Source: JBDWFY01 sp039976075 (GTDB lineage Bacteria > Pseudomonadota > Alphaproteobacteria > Rhizobiales > Stappiaceae). From it: DNA of 64,000 nt. The notes beneath the pieces were generated by a model. The model saw nothing but the letters and a program-made list of their open reading frames with translations, did not search any database and had not been told where the DNA came from. A program made the position numbers and the translations under genes. Each line of letters opens with the position of its first letter. Within the stretch, counting starts at the first letter, position 1. Where the stretch lies: assembly GCA_039976075.1 (NCBI GenBank), contig JBDWFY010000011.1:310001-374000 (forward strand), read 5' to 3'. Below, in pieces: positions 43,562 through 52,126 of the stretch.

Positions 43562-44278
43562 TCAGTCGATCTGTACATCGGTGCGCACCTGGAACCGGTC
43601 GGGATCAAAGGTGGCAAGAGACACTTCCATCAATGTGCCATCGCGCAGAAACAGTTGCGCTTCTATCTGCAGGACCGGTGCACCTTCACGCAGTCCCATG
43701 AGCTCCGCTTCTGCGGCGGGGCAGGAGATGGCGCGCATCGTCTGGCTGACACGCCCGACAGAGACGTTGAACGTATCCTCTATGGCCCGAAACACCGACG
43801 TGTCTGTCGCTTTCAGGATCGGTTCAATTCCCGCAAATCGAGCGGGCACATAGACACGATTGACACTGAACGGCGTCTGCTCTCCGGCCATTGTGCGGGC
43901 GCCGCTCACCTCCAGCCAATGCCCGGTTTCACTTCGGTGTCCTTCGAGTTGCGGAATATCCCCGGTCTGAACCGTGCGCGTACCATCGATTGTCAATCTG
44001 GTATCGCGCCCAAGACTGAGCAACTCGTTGATCCCGGTGGTCGCCATGTTGAAACGTTGTTTGGGTTTGTCCGAGATGATTTCCGTTCCCGCGCGCTTGC
44101 GCCGCTGCAGAACGCCGGACGCTTCCAGCTCGGAGAATGCCAACCGCAGCGTCGAGCGACTGACACCAAGTTCCGCGGCGTATTCGGCCTCAGGTGGCAG
44201 CCGGTCTCCCACCTTGAGCGCACCGTTTTTGATCCGGTCCAAAATCTGATCGCAGACCTGACTGTACAGAGTGCTCAT
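43562..44278 (-). CDS. GntR family regulator with UTRA domain (HutC type)
   Basis: A 238-residue regulator with an N-terminal GntR winged helix (about residues 1-70; YSQVCDQILDRIKNGALKVG and LGVSRSTLRLAFSELEAS) and a C-terminal UTRA ligand-binding domain (about residues 90-235), as in HutC. I chose the ATG at 44278, which overlaps the stop of the TRAP large permease by four bases (ATGA), so it is translated with the transporter. The frame is open slightly upstream. It probably controls the hyu-TRAP operon and senses its substrate or a product. The palindrome upstream of hyuA is a candidate target. Confidence 0.88.
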   Translation of the reverse strand: MSTLYSQVCDQILDRIKNGALKVGDRLPPEAEYAAELGVSRSTLRLAFSELEASGVLQRRKRAGTEIISDKPKQRFNMATTGINELLSLGRDTRLTIDGTRTVQTGDIPQLEGHRSETGHWLEVSGARTMAGEQTPFSVNRVYVPARFAGIEPILKATDTSVFRAIEDTFNVSVGRVSQTMRAISCPAAEAELMGLREGAPVLQIEAQLFLRDGTLMEVSLATFDPDRFQVRTDVQID

Positions 44279-45564
44279 TGCAACGTCCCCGGCAACCACA
44301 AGGCAAGGTCAGGGACAATAGCAAGTATGAGCGCAAAAGCGAGCAGGATGCCGAAGAAGGGCAGGGCAGCTCTGGCGATCGTCCCGATGCTTTCGCCGGT
44401 CTGGGATTGAATGACAAAGAGATTGAAGCCGATGGGGGGTGTGATCTGACTGATTTCCACCGCGACAACCACAAAGATACCGAACCACACCGGATTGTAT
44501 CCTGCGGCTGTTACCAGCGGCAATGTGATCGGCAGTGTCATGACGATGATCGAGGTTCCATCAAGGAACATCCCGAGAAGCGCATAAAAGGCGAGCAACA
44601 CCACGATCAATGCAAACGGCGACAGGCCCAGCGCGGCAATCTGCGCCGCAACGGCTCTAGGAATTCCGAGAAATCCGAACGCAGAATTAAGCAGCGCAGC
44701 GCCGATGATGATCAGTCCGATCATGGCTGAGGTGCGCACGGCGCGACGACCGGCCCGGACCATTGCGGCCAGTGAAAATCGACCCATCACAATAGAAATG
44801 AGGACGGCGCCAAGCACGCCGATGGCCGCCAGCTCACTGACGCTTGCCAGACCGAGATAGAGCGACCCCATAATTCCGGCAATCAGGGCAGCAACCGGCC
44901 CGATATCGCGCAATCCACGCAAGCGCTCCAGCCAACTGGTTGGAGCCTGTCTGGGCTGCGTGCCGGTAACCGCCTGATGCCCGGCAATATAGGCCATATA
45001 GAGTAACGCTAACGTCAATCCTGGAATGATACCTGCAACGAACAGCTCCAGGATCGATTGTTCCGCCACCACTCCGTAGATAATCATGATGATCGATGGC
45101 GGGATCAGAAATCCCAACGTACCGGCTCCGGCCAGCGATCCCATGGCCAGTTGGCGATTGTAGCCGCGAGCCTCAAGTTCCGGCAGGCTGACCTTGCCGA
45201 CAATGGCCGTGGTGGCTGCAGAGGAACCCGATACTGCCGCAAAGAGTGTAGAGCCGACGACATTGACATGCAGCAATCCGCCCGGCAGACGACCAAGCCA
45301 GGGTGACAGGCCGGAAAACAGCGACCGTCCCAGCCCCGCAGCGACCAGCACCTCGCTCATGAGAATAAACAGCGGCAGCGACAGCAAAGGTGTAGGGATC
45401 ATGGAGCCCCAGATTACCCCGCTTGAGAAGATGTCCATCGGGATGTTGGGCTTGAATACCGACAGCAGGATGTAGCCGGTGGCAAACAGCGAGAGGCCGA
45501 TCCACACCGACCCCGCCAGAAGCGCCGCAAAAAGCAGGATTGTCACGAGCGCGATTTCAAACAT
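44275..45564 (-). CDS. dctM: TRAP transporter large permease (DctM type)
   Basis: A 429-residue TRAP large subunit with about twelve helices. Family segments are VNVVGSTLFAAVSGSSAATT, the GAGTLGFLIPPSIIMIIYGV hairpin, and the C-terminal FGIFVVVAVEISQITPPIGF. I chose the ATG at 45564, which has GGAG seven bases upstream and overlaps the small permease by eight bases; an in-frame ATG at 45579 is possible. The next gene downstream (gntR) starts inside its stop codon. It is part of a second TRAP system, fused into an operon with hyuA/hyuB. Confidence 0.92.
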   Translation of the reverse strand: MFEIALVTILLFAALLAGSVWIGLSLFATGYILLSVFKPNIPMDIFSSGVIWGSMIPTPLLSLPLFILMSEVLVAAGLGRSLFSGLSPWLGRLPGGLLHVNVVGSTLFAAVSGSSAATTAIVGKVSLPELEARGYNRQLAMGSLAGAGTLGFLIPPSIIMIIYGVVAEQSILELFVAGIIPGLTLALLYMAYIAGHQAVTGTQPRQAPTSWLERLRGLRDIGPVAALIAGIMGSLYLGLASVSELAAIGVLGAVLISIVMGRFSLAAMVRAGRRAVRTSAMIGLIIIGAALLNSAFGFLGIPRAVAAQIAALGLSPFALIVVLLAFYALLGMFLDGTSIIVMTLPITLPLVTAAGYNPVWFGIFVVVAVEISQITPPIGFNLFVIQSQTGESIGTIARAALPFFGILLAFALILAIVPDLALWLPGTLQ

Positions 45565-46078
45565 CGACCGGCTCCGCATCGGCGGTTCGCCACTCGCAGG
45601 TGCGTTCCGTCAGGCGGCGCATCAGACGCGCTGCCAGATCAAGCCACAACTGCGCCATGCCCCATAGCACAATGGCCTGAGGTATCCAGAGCGGGCTTTT
45701 GGTGACGCTTGTCGCCAGAATATTGCGTTCGTACGACGTCGATGCTTTGGTCCAGAGCGCCGAGACAATCAGCGCCACAATGATCAACGCGGCAAGATTG
45801 GCCACAACGTCCAGTCCTTTGCGTGCTGCTGGGGGCAGCGCTTCGCTCAAAAGCGAAATCCGGACATGGACCCCGGTGCGCAGTGCAGGGCCGGACGCGA
45901 GCGCGAATATCGACGCCATCGCGTACTGGCTGAATTCCCACGTGAAGGAAAAGCTCTGGGCCTGCGCACGCGCAACAACTTCTGTCAGCATCAAGGCGCA
46001 ATAGCCAAAGATCAAAATAACCGCCAGCGTTTCGGCAAAGCGGGACAGGCGGTCGATGAGGGTGAGAAGGCTGTTCAT
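45557..46078 (-). CDS. dctQ: TRAP transporter small permease (DctQ type)
   Basis: A 173-residue TRAP small subunit with four helices (about residues 15-37, 48-68, 85-107 and 128-148). FSFTWEFSQYAMASIFALAS and the GPALRTGVHVRISLL loop are typical of the family. Its ATG directly follows the T-run of a strong terminator-like hairpin and has no recognisable ribosome binding site. Translation may therefore depend on readthrough and reinitiation. It overlaps the large permease gene by eight bases. Confidence 0.88.
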   Translation of the reverse strand: MNSLLTLIDRLSRFAETLAVILIFGYCALMLTEVVARAQAQSFSFTWEFSQYAMASIFALASGPALRTGVHVRISLLSEALPPAARKGLDVVANLAALIIVALIVSALWTKASTSYERNILATSVTKSPLWIPQAIVLWGMAQLWLDLAARLMRRLTERTCEWRTADAEPVDV

Positions 46079-46114
46079 GAAAAAAAATGCCGCCGGGCGT
46101 TACTCCGGCGGCGT
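46079..46114 (-). terminator. Attenuator-like terminator between dctP and dctQ
   Basis: On the minus strand GCCGCCGG pairs with CCGGCGGC (46104-46111 with 46088-46095) and is followed by ATTTTTTTT. This is a full intrinsic-terminator layout inside the operon, directly after the binding-protein stop codon. Most transcripts would stop here, and readthrough would supply the two permeases and the gntR gene. Confidence 0.8.
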
Positions 46115-46118
46115 TTGC

Positions 46119-47105
46119 TCATTTGCCCACCTTGGCAGCATAGGCCTCAACAACTTCTTGTGAGCCAGGTGCTTTTGCGTAGAAGTCGGCCCACATGGCT
46201 TTACCTGCCTCGGCCATCTTGGCGTTCAGACTGTCATCGGCTTGAGAAACGGTCATGCCATTTTCAACAAGAACGGCCGTTTTTGTTTCGTCTTCAGCAG
46301 CTGATGCAGCCCAGAAATCCGCCTCCATCTTGTCGGCCAGACCCTGAATAGTCGTGCGCTCTTCCTCGCTCAGCGCATTCCAGGCATCAAGGTTCACGGT
46401 CACCGCATCAGGTGACATTGACCAGTTTAGCGGATTGAAGTGGCTGGTGAATTGAAACAGCTTGGAGTTTGCACCAGTCGAGGTCGATGTTGCGGCACCA
46501 TCAACCGTTCCGGCGGCCACTGCAGCAGCCAGTTCGCCGAAAGGCAGTTCAACCGGGGCTGCGCCCAGTCGTTCCAGGAACTCAAACGATGTCGCGTTGA
46601 AAGCCCGGATGCGCTGGCCGTTCATATCATCTGCACTGACGACCGGCTCCTTTGTATAAACACCGGGAGAAGGCCAGGGCACATAATAGAGGACCTTCTG
46701 ATTGTGGTCGGCGAATATCTTGTCATAGGTCGGACCGGCAACTTCCAGCCATGTTTTCATCTGGTCCTGACCCTGGATCAGGTAGGGCAGGGTATCGACG
46801 CCCAGGAAGGGGGCTTCTCCTGCTTGCAGGAATAGAAGCATATCGGCCATCTGGACGATACCGTTCTCCACTGACGACAGTTTTTCGGTGATCTTCACGC
46901 CTGTTTCACCGGACAGATGCACAGTGATATCCACTGAGCCGTCAGTGGCTTCACGCACCGCATCGGCGAAAGCGATAGCGCTTTGGGCATGGAAGTTGTT
47001 GGCGCCCCATGCGGTGCTGAGGTCCCACTTGGTCTCTGCTAGCGCGCCACTTGTGCCGATAATGAGAGCCGCGCCTGCGGCGAGAACTGATTTCATGAAC
47101 GTCAT
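46119..47105 (-). CDS. dctP: TRAP transporter periplasmic substrate-binding protein (DctP type)
   Basis: A 328-residue DctP-family protein with a signal peptide (MKSVLAAGAALIIGTSGALA region, then ETKWDLS). The carboxylate-binding arginine lies in GQRIRAFNATSFEFLERLGA (about residue 175). AAAVAAGTVDGAATSTS follows, as usual in the family. GGGAGGA precedes the ATG, and it starts two bases after the hyuB stop codon, so it is transcribed with the hyu genes. The ligand is presumably a hydantoin- or oxoproline-like acid. That is inferred from the operon only. Confidence 0.92.
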   Translation of the reverse strand: MTFMKSVLAAGAALIIGTSGALAETKWDLSTAWGANNFHAQSAIAFADAVREATDGSVDITVHLSGETGVKITEKLSSVENGIVQMADMLLFLQAGEAPFLGVDTLPYLIQGQDQMKTWLEVAGPTYDKIFADHNQKVLYYVPWPSPGVYTKEPVVSADDMNGQRIRAFNATSFEFLERLGAAPVELPFGELAAAVAAGTVDGAATSTSTGANSKLFQFTSHFNPLNWSMSPDAVTVNLDAWNALSEEERTTIQGLADKMEADFWAASAAEDETKTAVLVENGMTVSQADDSLNAKMAEAGKAMWADFYAKAPGSQEVVEAYAAKVGK

Positions 47106-47107
47106 TA

Positions 47108-48760
47108 TTATTCCTCCCGTTGGATTGGTTCGTTTTGGTAAAGAGTTGCGGCCGCCTCTTCGGAGATCAGCCCTTGATTCAGGTCACGTGCGACCGCTTC
47201 CCGATCGCGATCGGCAGGCTTACCAAACCCGCCGCCACCCGGCGTCTGAAGGATCAATCTCTCTCCGGCCGGAATCTTGTAGATGCCTTTGTCGGTAATT
47301 TCGGTGCCGTCGGTAATCGTCACCTTTCCCGCAGCGCCGCCCATCCCCCCTTGCCGACCGGCTGGGCCATTGGTGAGGCGTTCGAAAGCCGCAGCAGACA
47401 GAGACAGGTCTTCGCCAATCCGCGATCCGACCTCAATGCGTTGGGCAAGCCCACCACGAAATTTCCCTGCGCCACCTGTATCAGGCGCAAATTCCTTCGC
47501 GTGATAGATGAGCGGTGCGGCAACTTCCGCCGCTTCAACCGGCACGGCACCCACACCCGATGGAAAGGCTGTCGTTGACAGTCCATCGAGGGTCGGGCGC
47601 GCGCCCATGCCGCCCAGGGCAACATTCAAAGACGTAAAGTCTGTCGGTCCGGCACCGGATAGGGACATCGTCCATAGGGCTCCGGAGCTTTCTGCCAGCA
47701 CTTCACCCGGCAAAGCCAGTTCAAGACAGCCAAGCATCAGGTCCGGCAACGCCTGACCGATCACGTGTCGTGCCGTGACGGGGCTGGGACGCTCGGCGCT
47801 GACGACCAGGCCGGAGGGGGCTGTTATTGAAATCGCGTTCAGGGACGCTTGATTATTCGGAATGTCAGGTGTTAACAGCGCTCTTATGCCGAAAGCCGCG
47901 TAGGCAGCGGAGTAGTTGAGCGGGCAGTTGATTCCGCGATCCAGTACTGGCGATGAACCCGCCAGATCGACATCAATCCGGCCCTCGCCAATTGTCATTT
48001 TAGCACGCAGATCAATCGGCGTGTCATAGCCATCGAGCCTCAAATGGCTTTCATAGATCCCCTGAGGCGCGCGCGCCAGGGCGGTTTTGGTTCCTTGCGC
48101 CGAGCGGTCGAAAATGTAATCGGAAATGTCCGACAGATCCATGAGGTCATATTCATTCATCAGGTCGATCAGTCGTTCTGCACCGGTATCGTTGCACGTC
48201 AGCAGTGACAGGATATCGCCGCGCGCTTCGTGGGGCACGCGAGAGTTTGCGGTCACGATGTTCAGCAAATCGTCATTCAGCACCGCGCCTTTTCGCAGAC
48301 GCATAACCGGTATGGTCACGCCTTCCTCGAAGACCGATCGCCCCTCTGCCGACCATCCTCGCCCACCCACATCGACGATATGGCTGGTGGAGGCCAGATA
48401 CCCGATAATCTCACCGTTCACAAAAGCGGGGGTGACAACCACAAAGTCAAACACGTGCCCTGCGCCCAGCCAGGGGTCGTTTGTGACCAGGGCATCGCCG
48501 GGCAGCAGTGAATGGGAAGGGACAAACTCGAGCATCGCACGAACCGAGGCGGCCATCGTGTTGACATGGCCGGGCGTTCCAGTAACAGCCTGTGCCAGCA
48601 TGTGTCCGTTTGCGTTAAAGACGCCGGCAGACAGATCTCCTGCCTCACGCACAATTGCACCAAAAGCTGCCCTCATCAGCGCGTTGGCTTGCTCTTCACA
48701 AACCGAAATCAACCGGTTCCAAAGTACATTGCGGGCAACGATGTTCAGCGCGTTTGTCAT
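47108..48760 (-). CDS. hyuB: Hydantoinase B/oxoprolinase family protein
   Basis: A 550-residue HyuB-family subunit. With HyuA it forms ATP-dependent hydantoinase, 5-oxoprolinase or acetone/acetophenone carboxylase-type enzymes. Conserved segments are NVLWNRLISVCEEQANALMR at the start, GHVNTMAASV, GDALVTNDPWLGAGHVFDF, HIVDVGGRGW (about residue 120) and the C-terminal LQTPGGGGFGKP. The ATG at 48760 overlaps the hyuA stop by four bases (ATGA). The substrate cannot be decided from sequence. N-methylhydantoin is attractive given the sarcosine-type dehydrogenase downstream. Confidence 0.9.
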   Translation of the reverse strand: MTNALNIVARNVLWNRLISVCEEQANALMRAAFGAIVREAGDLSAGVFNANGHMLAQAVTGTPGHVNTMAASVRAMLEFVPSHSLLPGDALVTNDPWLGAGHVFDFVVVTPAFVNGEIIGYLASTSHIVDVGGRGWSAEGRSVFEEGVTIPVMRLRKGAVLNDDLLNIVTANSRVPHEARGDILSLLTCNDTGAERLIDLMNEYDLMDLSDISDYIFDRSAQGTKTALARAPQGIYESHLRLDGYDTPIDLRAKMTIGEGRIDVDLAGSSPVLDRGINCPLNYSAAYAAFGIRALLTPDIPNNQASLNAISITAPSGLVVSAERPSPVTARHVIGQALPDLMLGCLELALPGEVLAESSGALWTMSLSGAGPTDFTSLNVALGGMGARPTLDGLSTTAFPSGVGAVPVEAAEVAAPLIYHAKEFAPDTGGAGKFRGGLAQRIEVGSRIGEDLSLSAAAFERLTNGPAGRQGGMGGAAGKVTITDGTEITDKGIYKIPAGERLILQTPGGGGFGKPADRDREAVARDLNQGLISEEAAATLYQNEPIQREE

Positions 48761-50826
48761 CGCCCTGTCCGCTCCATGATCAGGTGCCCCAGATGGGATC
48801 GTCTTACAGACCATCCAGAACGCACGAGCGTCGTCGTCTGGTCTTCGGGTACCACTGCCGGCCCCTGAACTACCTGACCGTTCATCTGGGATCGTGCGAC
48901 AACCTCGTAGGACACGGGCTTCTCAGCGTTGAGATCGTAGATATCGCGTATGCCGGATTGAGAGTTCTGCGCCGTCGGTTCCACCTCGGTGGAGGGTTCT
49001 GCCATCAGGCGTTCTCGCGCGCTAACACTCACTGAAACGAGTTCAATGGGAATGTTTTCAAGTGTATATCCGGTGAGGGTCAGGTAACGGGCTTCAAACC
49101 GGGTTGCCAGTGTCTTGAACTCGGAGTCAAATCGGCCCGGTTCCTCGATTGTCAACGCAATCTCGAGCCCTTGTCCCTGATAGCGCAATTCAACCTTCAC
49201 GGAACAGTCAATTTTATCGACTGGCACTGCTTGTGCGACGATATCGCGTACATGGTCAAGTACGCCTTCAAGTCGGCTCAGCAATGATGCCGTGTCGATG
49301 TCTTCTAGCGGCTGTTCGACGGAGATGGCGCTTTCAAACGCCACTGGAGAACGCAGAAACCCGACGGCAGACCCGACGCCGGCATTTTGTGGAATAATGA
49401 TCCTGCCGATTCCCAGTTTGTCGGCAATCCGCGCGCCATGCAGGCCGCCACCGCCACCTGAGACCAGCAGATCAAAACTCGAGATATCAAGCCCCAATTC
49501 AATTCCGTGGACCCGGGCAGCGTTGGCCATCGTTTCATCCGCCAACTCGACTATGCCCGCCGCGGCGGGCTGCACACCATCCATGCCAAGCGGTGTTTGA
49601 ATATGTTTTGCAATGGCTTGCGGCGCCCTCTGAGGTTCCAGCTTAATGATGCCACCGGCAAACCCGTCCGAAGAGAGATTGCCGACACACAGGTGAGCAT
49701 CGGTAATCGTCGCGTCTTCGCCGCCGCGGTCATAGGCGGCAGGGCCGGGTTCTGAACCGGCGCTTTTGGGGCCGACCCTGAGCCTCCCCAGAGTGTCAAT
49801 GGTCGCAATTGATCCGCCGCCCGCACCGATTTCCACCAGTTCGACAGTAGGGACTTTCACCGGCAGCCCACTGCCTTTGATATCCCGCCAGGCACGGGCG
49901 ACTTCAAAACGTCGGTTGGTTTGGGGCTGTCCGTCTCTGATAAAGCAGATCTTGGCTGTTGTGCCACCAATGTCGAGCGACAATGTCTTTTGAGACCCCA
50001 TCTCACGGGCGACATGCGCCGCCAGGGCAACACCGCCGGCGGGCCCACCTTCGACCAGGCGGATCGGAAAGCGCGTTGCCTGATCCAGCGTTGTCAGGCC
50101 CCCGTCGGACAGCATCATCAGAAACGATCCGTCGAAACCCCTGTCTTGCAGGCGGGACAGGAGCCGCCCCAGATATCGCGACATCAGCGGACGGACATAG
50201 GCGTTGGCGCAGACCGTTGAAAAGCGTTCGTATTCGCGGATTTCACCGGCAACCTGAGAACTCAGACACACGGTGACATCGTTGCCCAGTTGCGCCCGGA
50301 GACGGTCGGCAACATGCAGCTCATGAACCGGGTTCTTGTAGGCGTGCAGAAATCCGATTGCTACGGCTTCAACTTCCTGCGCACGCAAGACCTTTGCCAG
50401 TTCGTCGATGTCAGCATCCTGTGGTGCGAGCAAGACCGACCCGTCCGCCAGGATACGCTCGGGCAGAGCAAGCCTGAGAGGGCGGGGCACAACCGGCTCC
50501 GGCATCTCAATATCCAGAGCATATTGCTCGAAGCGCTTTTCATACCGCATTGCAAGCACGTCCCGAAACCCAGCGGTCGTTACAAAGGTGGTTTTTGCCC
50601 CGCGCCGTTCGATCAATGCGTTGGTAGCCAGGGTCGTGCCATGTACAACGCCAGTGATATCGGCTGGGCTTTTGGAAAGACTTCGCAAGAGCCGATCAAC
50701 GCCCTCCAGAGCGGCTTCTTCCGGCGCCTGTGGACTGGTCAGCACTTTCACAGAGCTCAACCCATCGGGGGTCTCCGCAACAACGTCTGTAAAAGTTCCA
50801 CCAATATCGATCGCTACACGCAGCAT
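48757..50826 (-). CDS. hyuA: Hydantoinase A/oxoprolinase family protein
   Basis: A 689-residue HyuA-family subunit with an actin/ASKHA-like ATP-binding fold. The phosphate-1 motif is at the start, VAIDIGGTFTDVVAETPDG. GVVHGTTLATNALIERRGAK is typical (about residue 62). SLDIGGTTAKICFIRDG (about residue 280) and EIGAGGGSIATIDTLG (about residue 330) are further nucleotide-site segments. It activates the ring or ketone with ATP for hydrolysis or carboxylation by HyuB. I chose the ATG at 50826 because it opens on the conserved motif; the frame is open further up. It is the first gene of a six-gene operon. Confidence 0.9.
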   Translation of the reverse strand: MLRVAIDIGGTFTDVVAETPDGLSSVKVLTSPQAPEEAALEGVDRLLRSLSKSPADITGVVHGTTLATNALIERRGAKTTFVTTAGFRDVLAMRYEKRFEQYALDIEMPEPVVPRPLRLALPERILADGSVLLAPQDADIDELAKVLRAQEVEAVAIGFLHAYKNPVHELHVADRLRAQLGNDVTVCLSSQVAGEIREYERFSTVCANAYVRPLMSRYLGRLLSRLQDRGFDGSFLMMLSDGGLTTLDQATRFPIRLVEGGPAGGVALAAHVAREMGSQKTLSLDIGGTTAKICFIRDGQPQTNRRFEVARAWRDIKGSGLPVKVPTVELVEIGAGGGSIATIDTLGRLRVGPKSAGSEPGPAAYDRGGEDATITDAHLCVGNLSSDGFAGGIIKLEPQRAPQAIAKHIQTPLGMDGVQPAAAGIVELADETMANAARVHGIELGLDISSFDLLVSGGGGGLHGARIADKLGIGRIIIPQNAGVGSAVGFLRSPVAFESAISVEQPLEDIDTASLLSRLEGVLDHVRDIVAQAVPVDKIDCSVKVELRYQGQGLEIALTIEEPGRFDSEFKTLATRFEARYLTLTGYTLENIPIELVSVSVSARERLMAEPSTEVEPTAQNSQSGIRDIYDLNAEKPVSYEVVARSQMNGQVVQGPAVVPEDQTTTLVRSGWSVRRSHLGHLIMERTGR

Positions 50827-50834
50827 TTTATAAA

Positions 50835-50861
50835 AGTACGTACTATATAATATTGTGTCAA
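50835..50861 (-). promoter_or_regulatory. hyuA promoter with overlapping palindrome
   Basis: On the minus strand a perfect -35 hexamer TTGACA (50861-50856) lies about 30-35 bases upstream of the hyuA ATG. The 10-bp palindrome AGTACGTACT (50835-50844) covers the -10 position. This GT/AC-ended palindrome fits GntR-type operators, and the operon's own GntR regulator is the likely binder (inference). Confidence 0.55.
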
Positions 50862-50910
50862 CATTGAATACCTCGGTTTCAGGCGCTGGGGATTGAAGTG
50901 CAGGCAAGAT

Positions 50911-50928
50911 ATTGAAATTGCTTTCAAT
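50911..50928. promoter_or_regulatory. Inverted repeat ATTGAAA-N4-TTTCAAT
   Basis: Two perfect seven-base arms around TTGC, in the 187-base gap between divergent hyuA and the RidA gene. It is a candidate operator or sigma-binding element. No regulator can be assigned, and the only evidence is symmetry and position. Confidence 0.45.
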
Positions 50929-51013
50929 CAGAGATTATCCGTGTGAACATAAAAGACGTCGATTGCGGGCGCACGGCCGCTGAATTCATCCGTTTCACCA
51001 GGAAAGCCAGCCT

Positions 51014-51496
51014 ATGAGTGCGATTGAAAAGCGCATTGCGGAACTTGGATTGTATATTCCCGGCGAGCCAATACTGCCGCCCGGACTTGAATTGCTGTTT
51101 CCATGGGTGAATGTCCGTGGCCACCGTGCATTTATCTCCGGCCATGCGGCGCAAAATGCCGATGGATCGATGTCGGGTCCTTTTGGACAAGTAGGCAAAG
51201 AGGTGACAGTTGAAGAAGCTGTCGAACTGGCAAAAAAAACCGCACTTGCCATGCTCGGCAGTCTCCACAGGGAACTCGGCGATCTGGATAGAATTTCCGG
51301 TTGGGGAAAAGCATTCGGGATGGTCAACGCCGTGCCCGGTTTTGAAGCGCACCCGACTGTGATAAACGGATTTTCCAAAGTGATCCTCGATGTTTTCGGT
51401 CCGGATATCGGTCGGCATTCCAGATCAGCTGTTGGAATGGGCTCACTGCCGATGAATTTCGCCGTTGAGATTGAGGCCGAGGTCCTCATCGACTGA
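51014..51496 (+). CDS. RidA/YjgF/Rid-family protein
   Basis: A 160-residue Rid-superfamily protein. RidA proteins hydrolyse reactive enamine/imine intermediates made by amino-acid metabolising enzymes. Conserved features are VNVRGHRAFISGHAAQNADG and the arginine-containing HSRSAVGMGSLPMNFAVEIE at the end (the substrate-binding Arg, then ExE-type ending). It is longer than RidA itself (about 128 residues), as in the group often annotated as YjgF/chorismate-mutase-like. It is divergent from hyuA, and its role may be to clean up imines from the nearby flavoenzymes. That is inference. Confidence 0.85.
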   Translation: MSAIEKRIAELGLYIPGEPILPPGLELLFPWVNVRGHRAFISGHAAQNADGSMSGPFGQVGKEVTVEEAVELAKKTALAMLGSLHRELGDLDRISGWGKAFGMVNAVPGFEAHPTVINGFSKVILDVFGPDIGRHSRSAVGMGSLPMNFAVEIEAEVLID

Positions 51497-51616
51497 AGCA
51501 TTGGTTTCAGCCGTACGGAATAGATCTTTGGTCAGGGTTTCCAGACTGATTTCGGGTATGGTTTGGCTGTGCCGTCCAGCCGCTCACCACAGGCGCTTAT
51601 TGAACAGAGCATACAC

Positions 51617-52108
51617 ATGATCCATCACCTGCAACCGGACGACATCGAGACCTTCAAGAGCATCAGGCTGGAGGCCCTCCGGCAGGATCCCGACGCGTTT
51701 GCCACGTACGCGGAAGACTGGGAGCGTCTTTCGGACGATGAATGGCGCAGCCGATTGAAAAGCACGCAGGTATTCGTTGCTATTGAGGGGACGGAACCCG
51801 TCGGGATCATGGGGCTGATGAGGCAGGCTCCCAGCAAAGCAGCCCATCGGGCGTCCATCATCATGGTCTATGTCAGGCCGGACCAGCGCGGCACCGGTGT
51901 GGCAGATAGACTGCTTGCCAGCCTGACGGACTTTGCGAGCGGTAGCGGCATTCGCCAGCTCGAACTCATGGTCAGCGCTGAAAACCCTGCGGCGATCGGT
52001 TTCTATCGGAAAGCGGGGTTTGAACAGGTAGGCTTGATCCCCAATGGCCTTTTGCATGAGGGGCGGGCGTTTGATCAGATTGTCATGGCCCGGTCGATCA
52101 TCACGTGA
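51617..52108 (+). CDS. GNAT family N-acetyltransferase
   Basis: A 163-residue GNAT-fold acetyltransferase. Motif A, which holds the acetyl-CoA pyrophosphate, is IIMVYVRPDQRGTGVADRLL (about residue 78-98; QRGTGVA). The C-terminal part (NPAAIGFYRKAGFEQVGLIP) is the usual motif B. The ATG at 51617 starts the conserved domain; the frame opens earlier with non-ATG codons. It lies 120 bases after the RidA gene. Substrate (amine or protein N-terminus) unknown. Confidence 0.83.
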   Translation: MIHHLQPDDIETFKSIRLEALRQDPDAFATYAEDWERLSDDEWRSRLKSTQVFVAIEGTEPVGIMGLMRQAPSKAAHRASIIMVYVRPDQRGTGVADRLLASLTDFASGSGIRQLELMVSAENPAAIGFYRKAGFEQVGLIPNGLLHEGRAFDQIVMARSIIT

Positions 52109-52126
52109 GGGAGAGCGGCGACCCGG

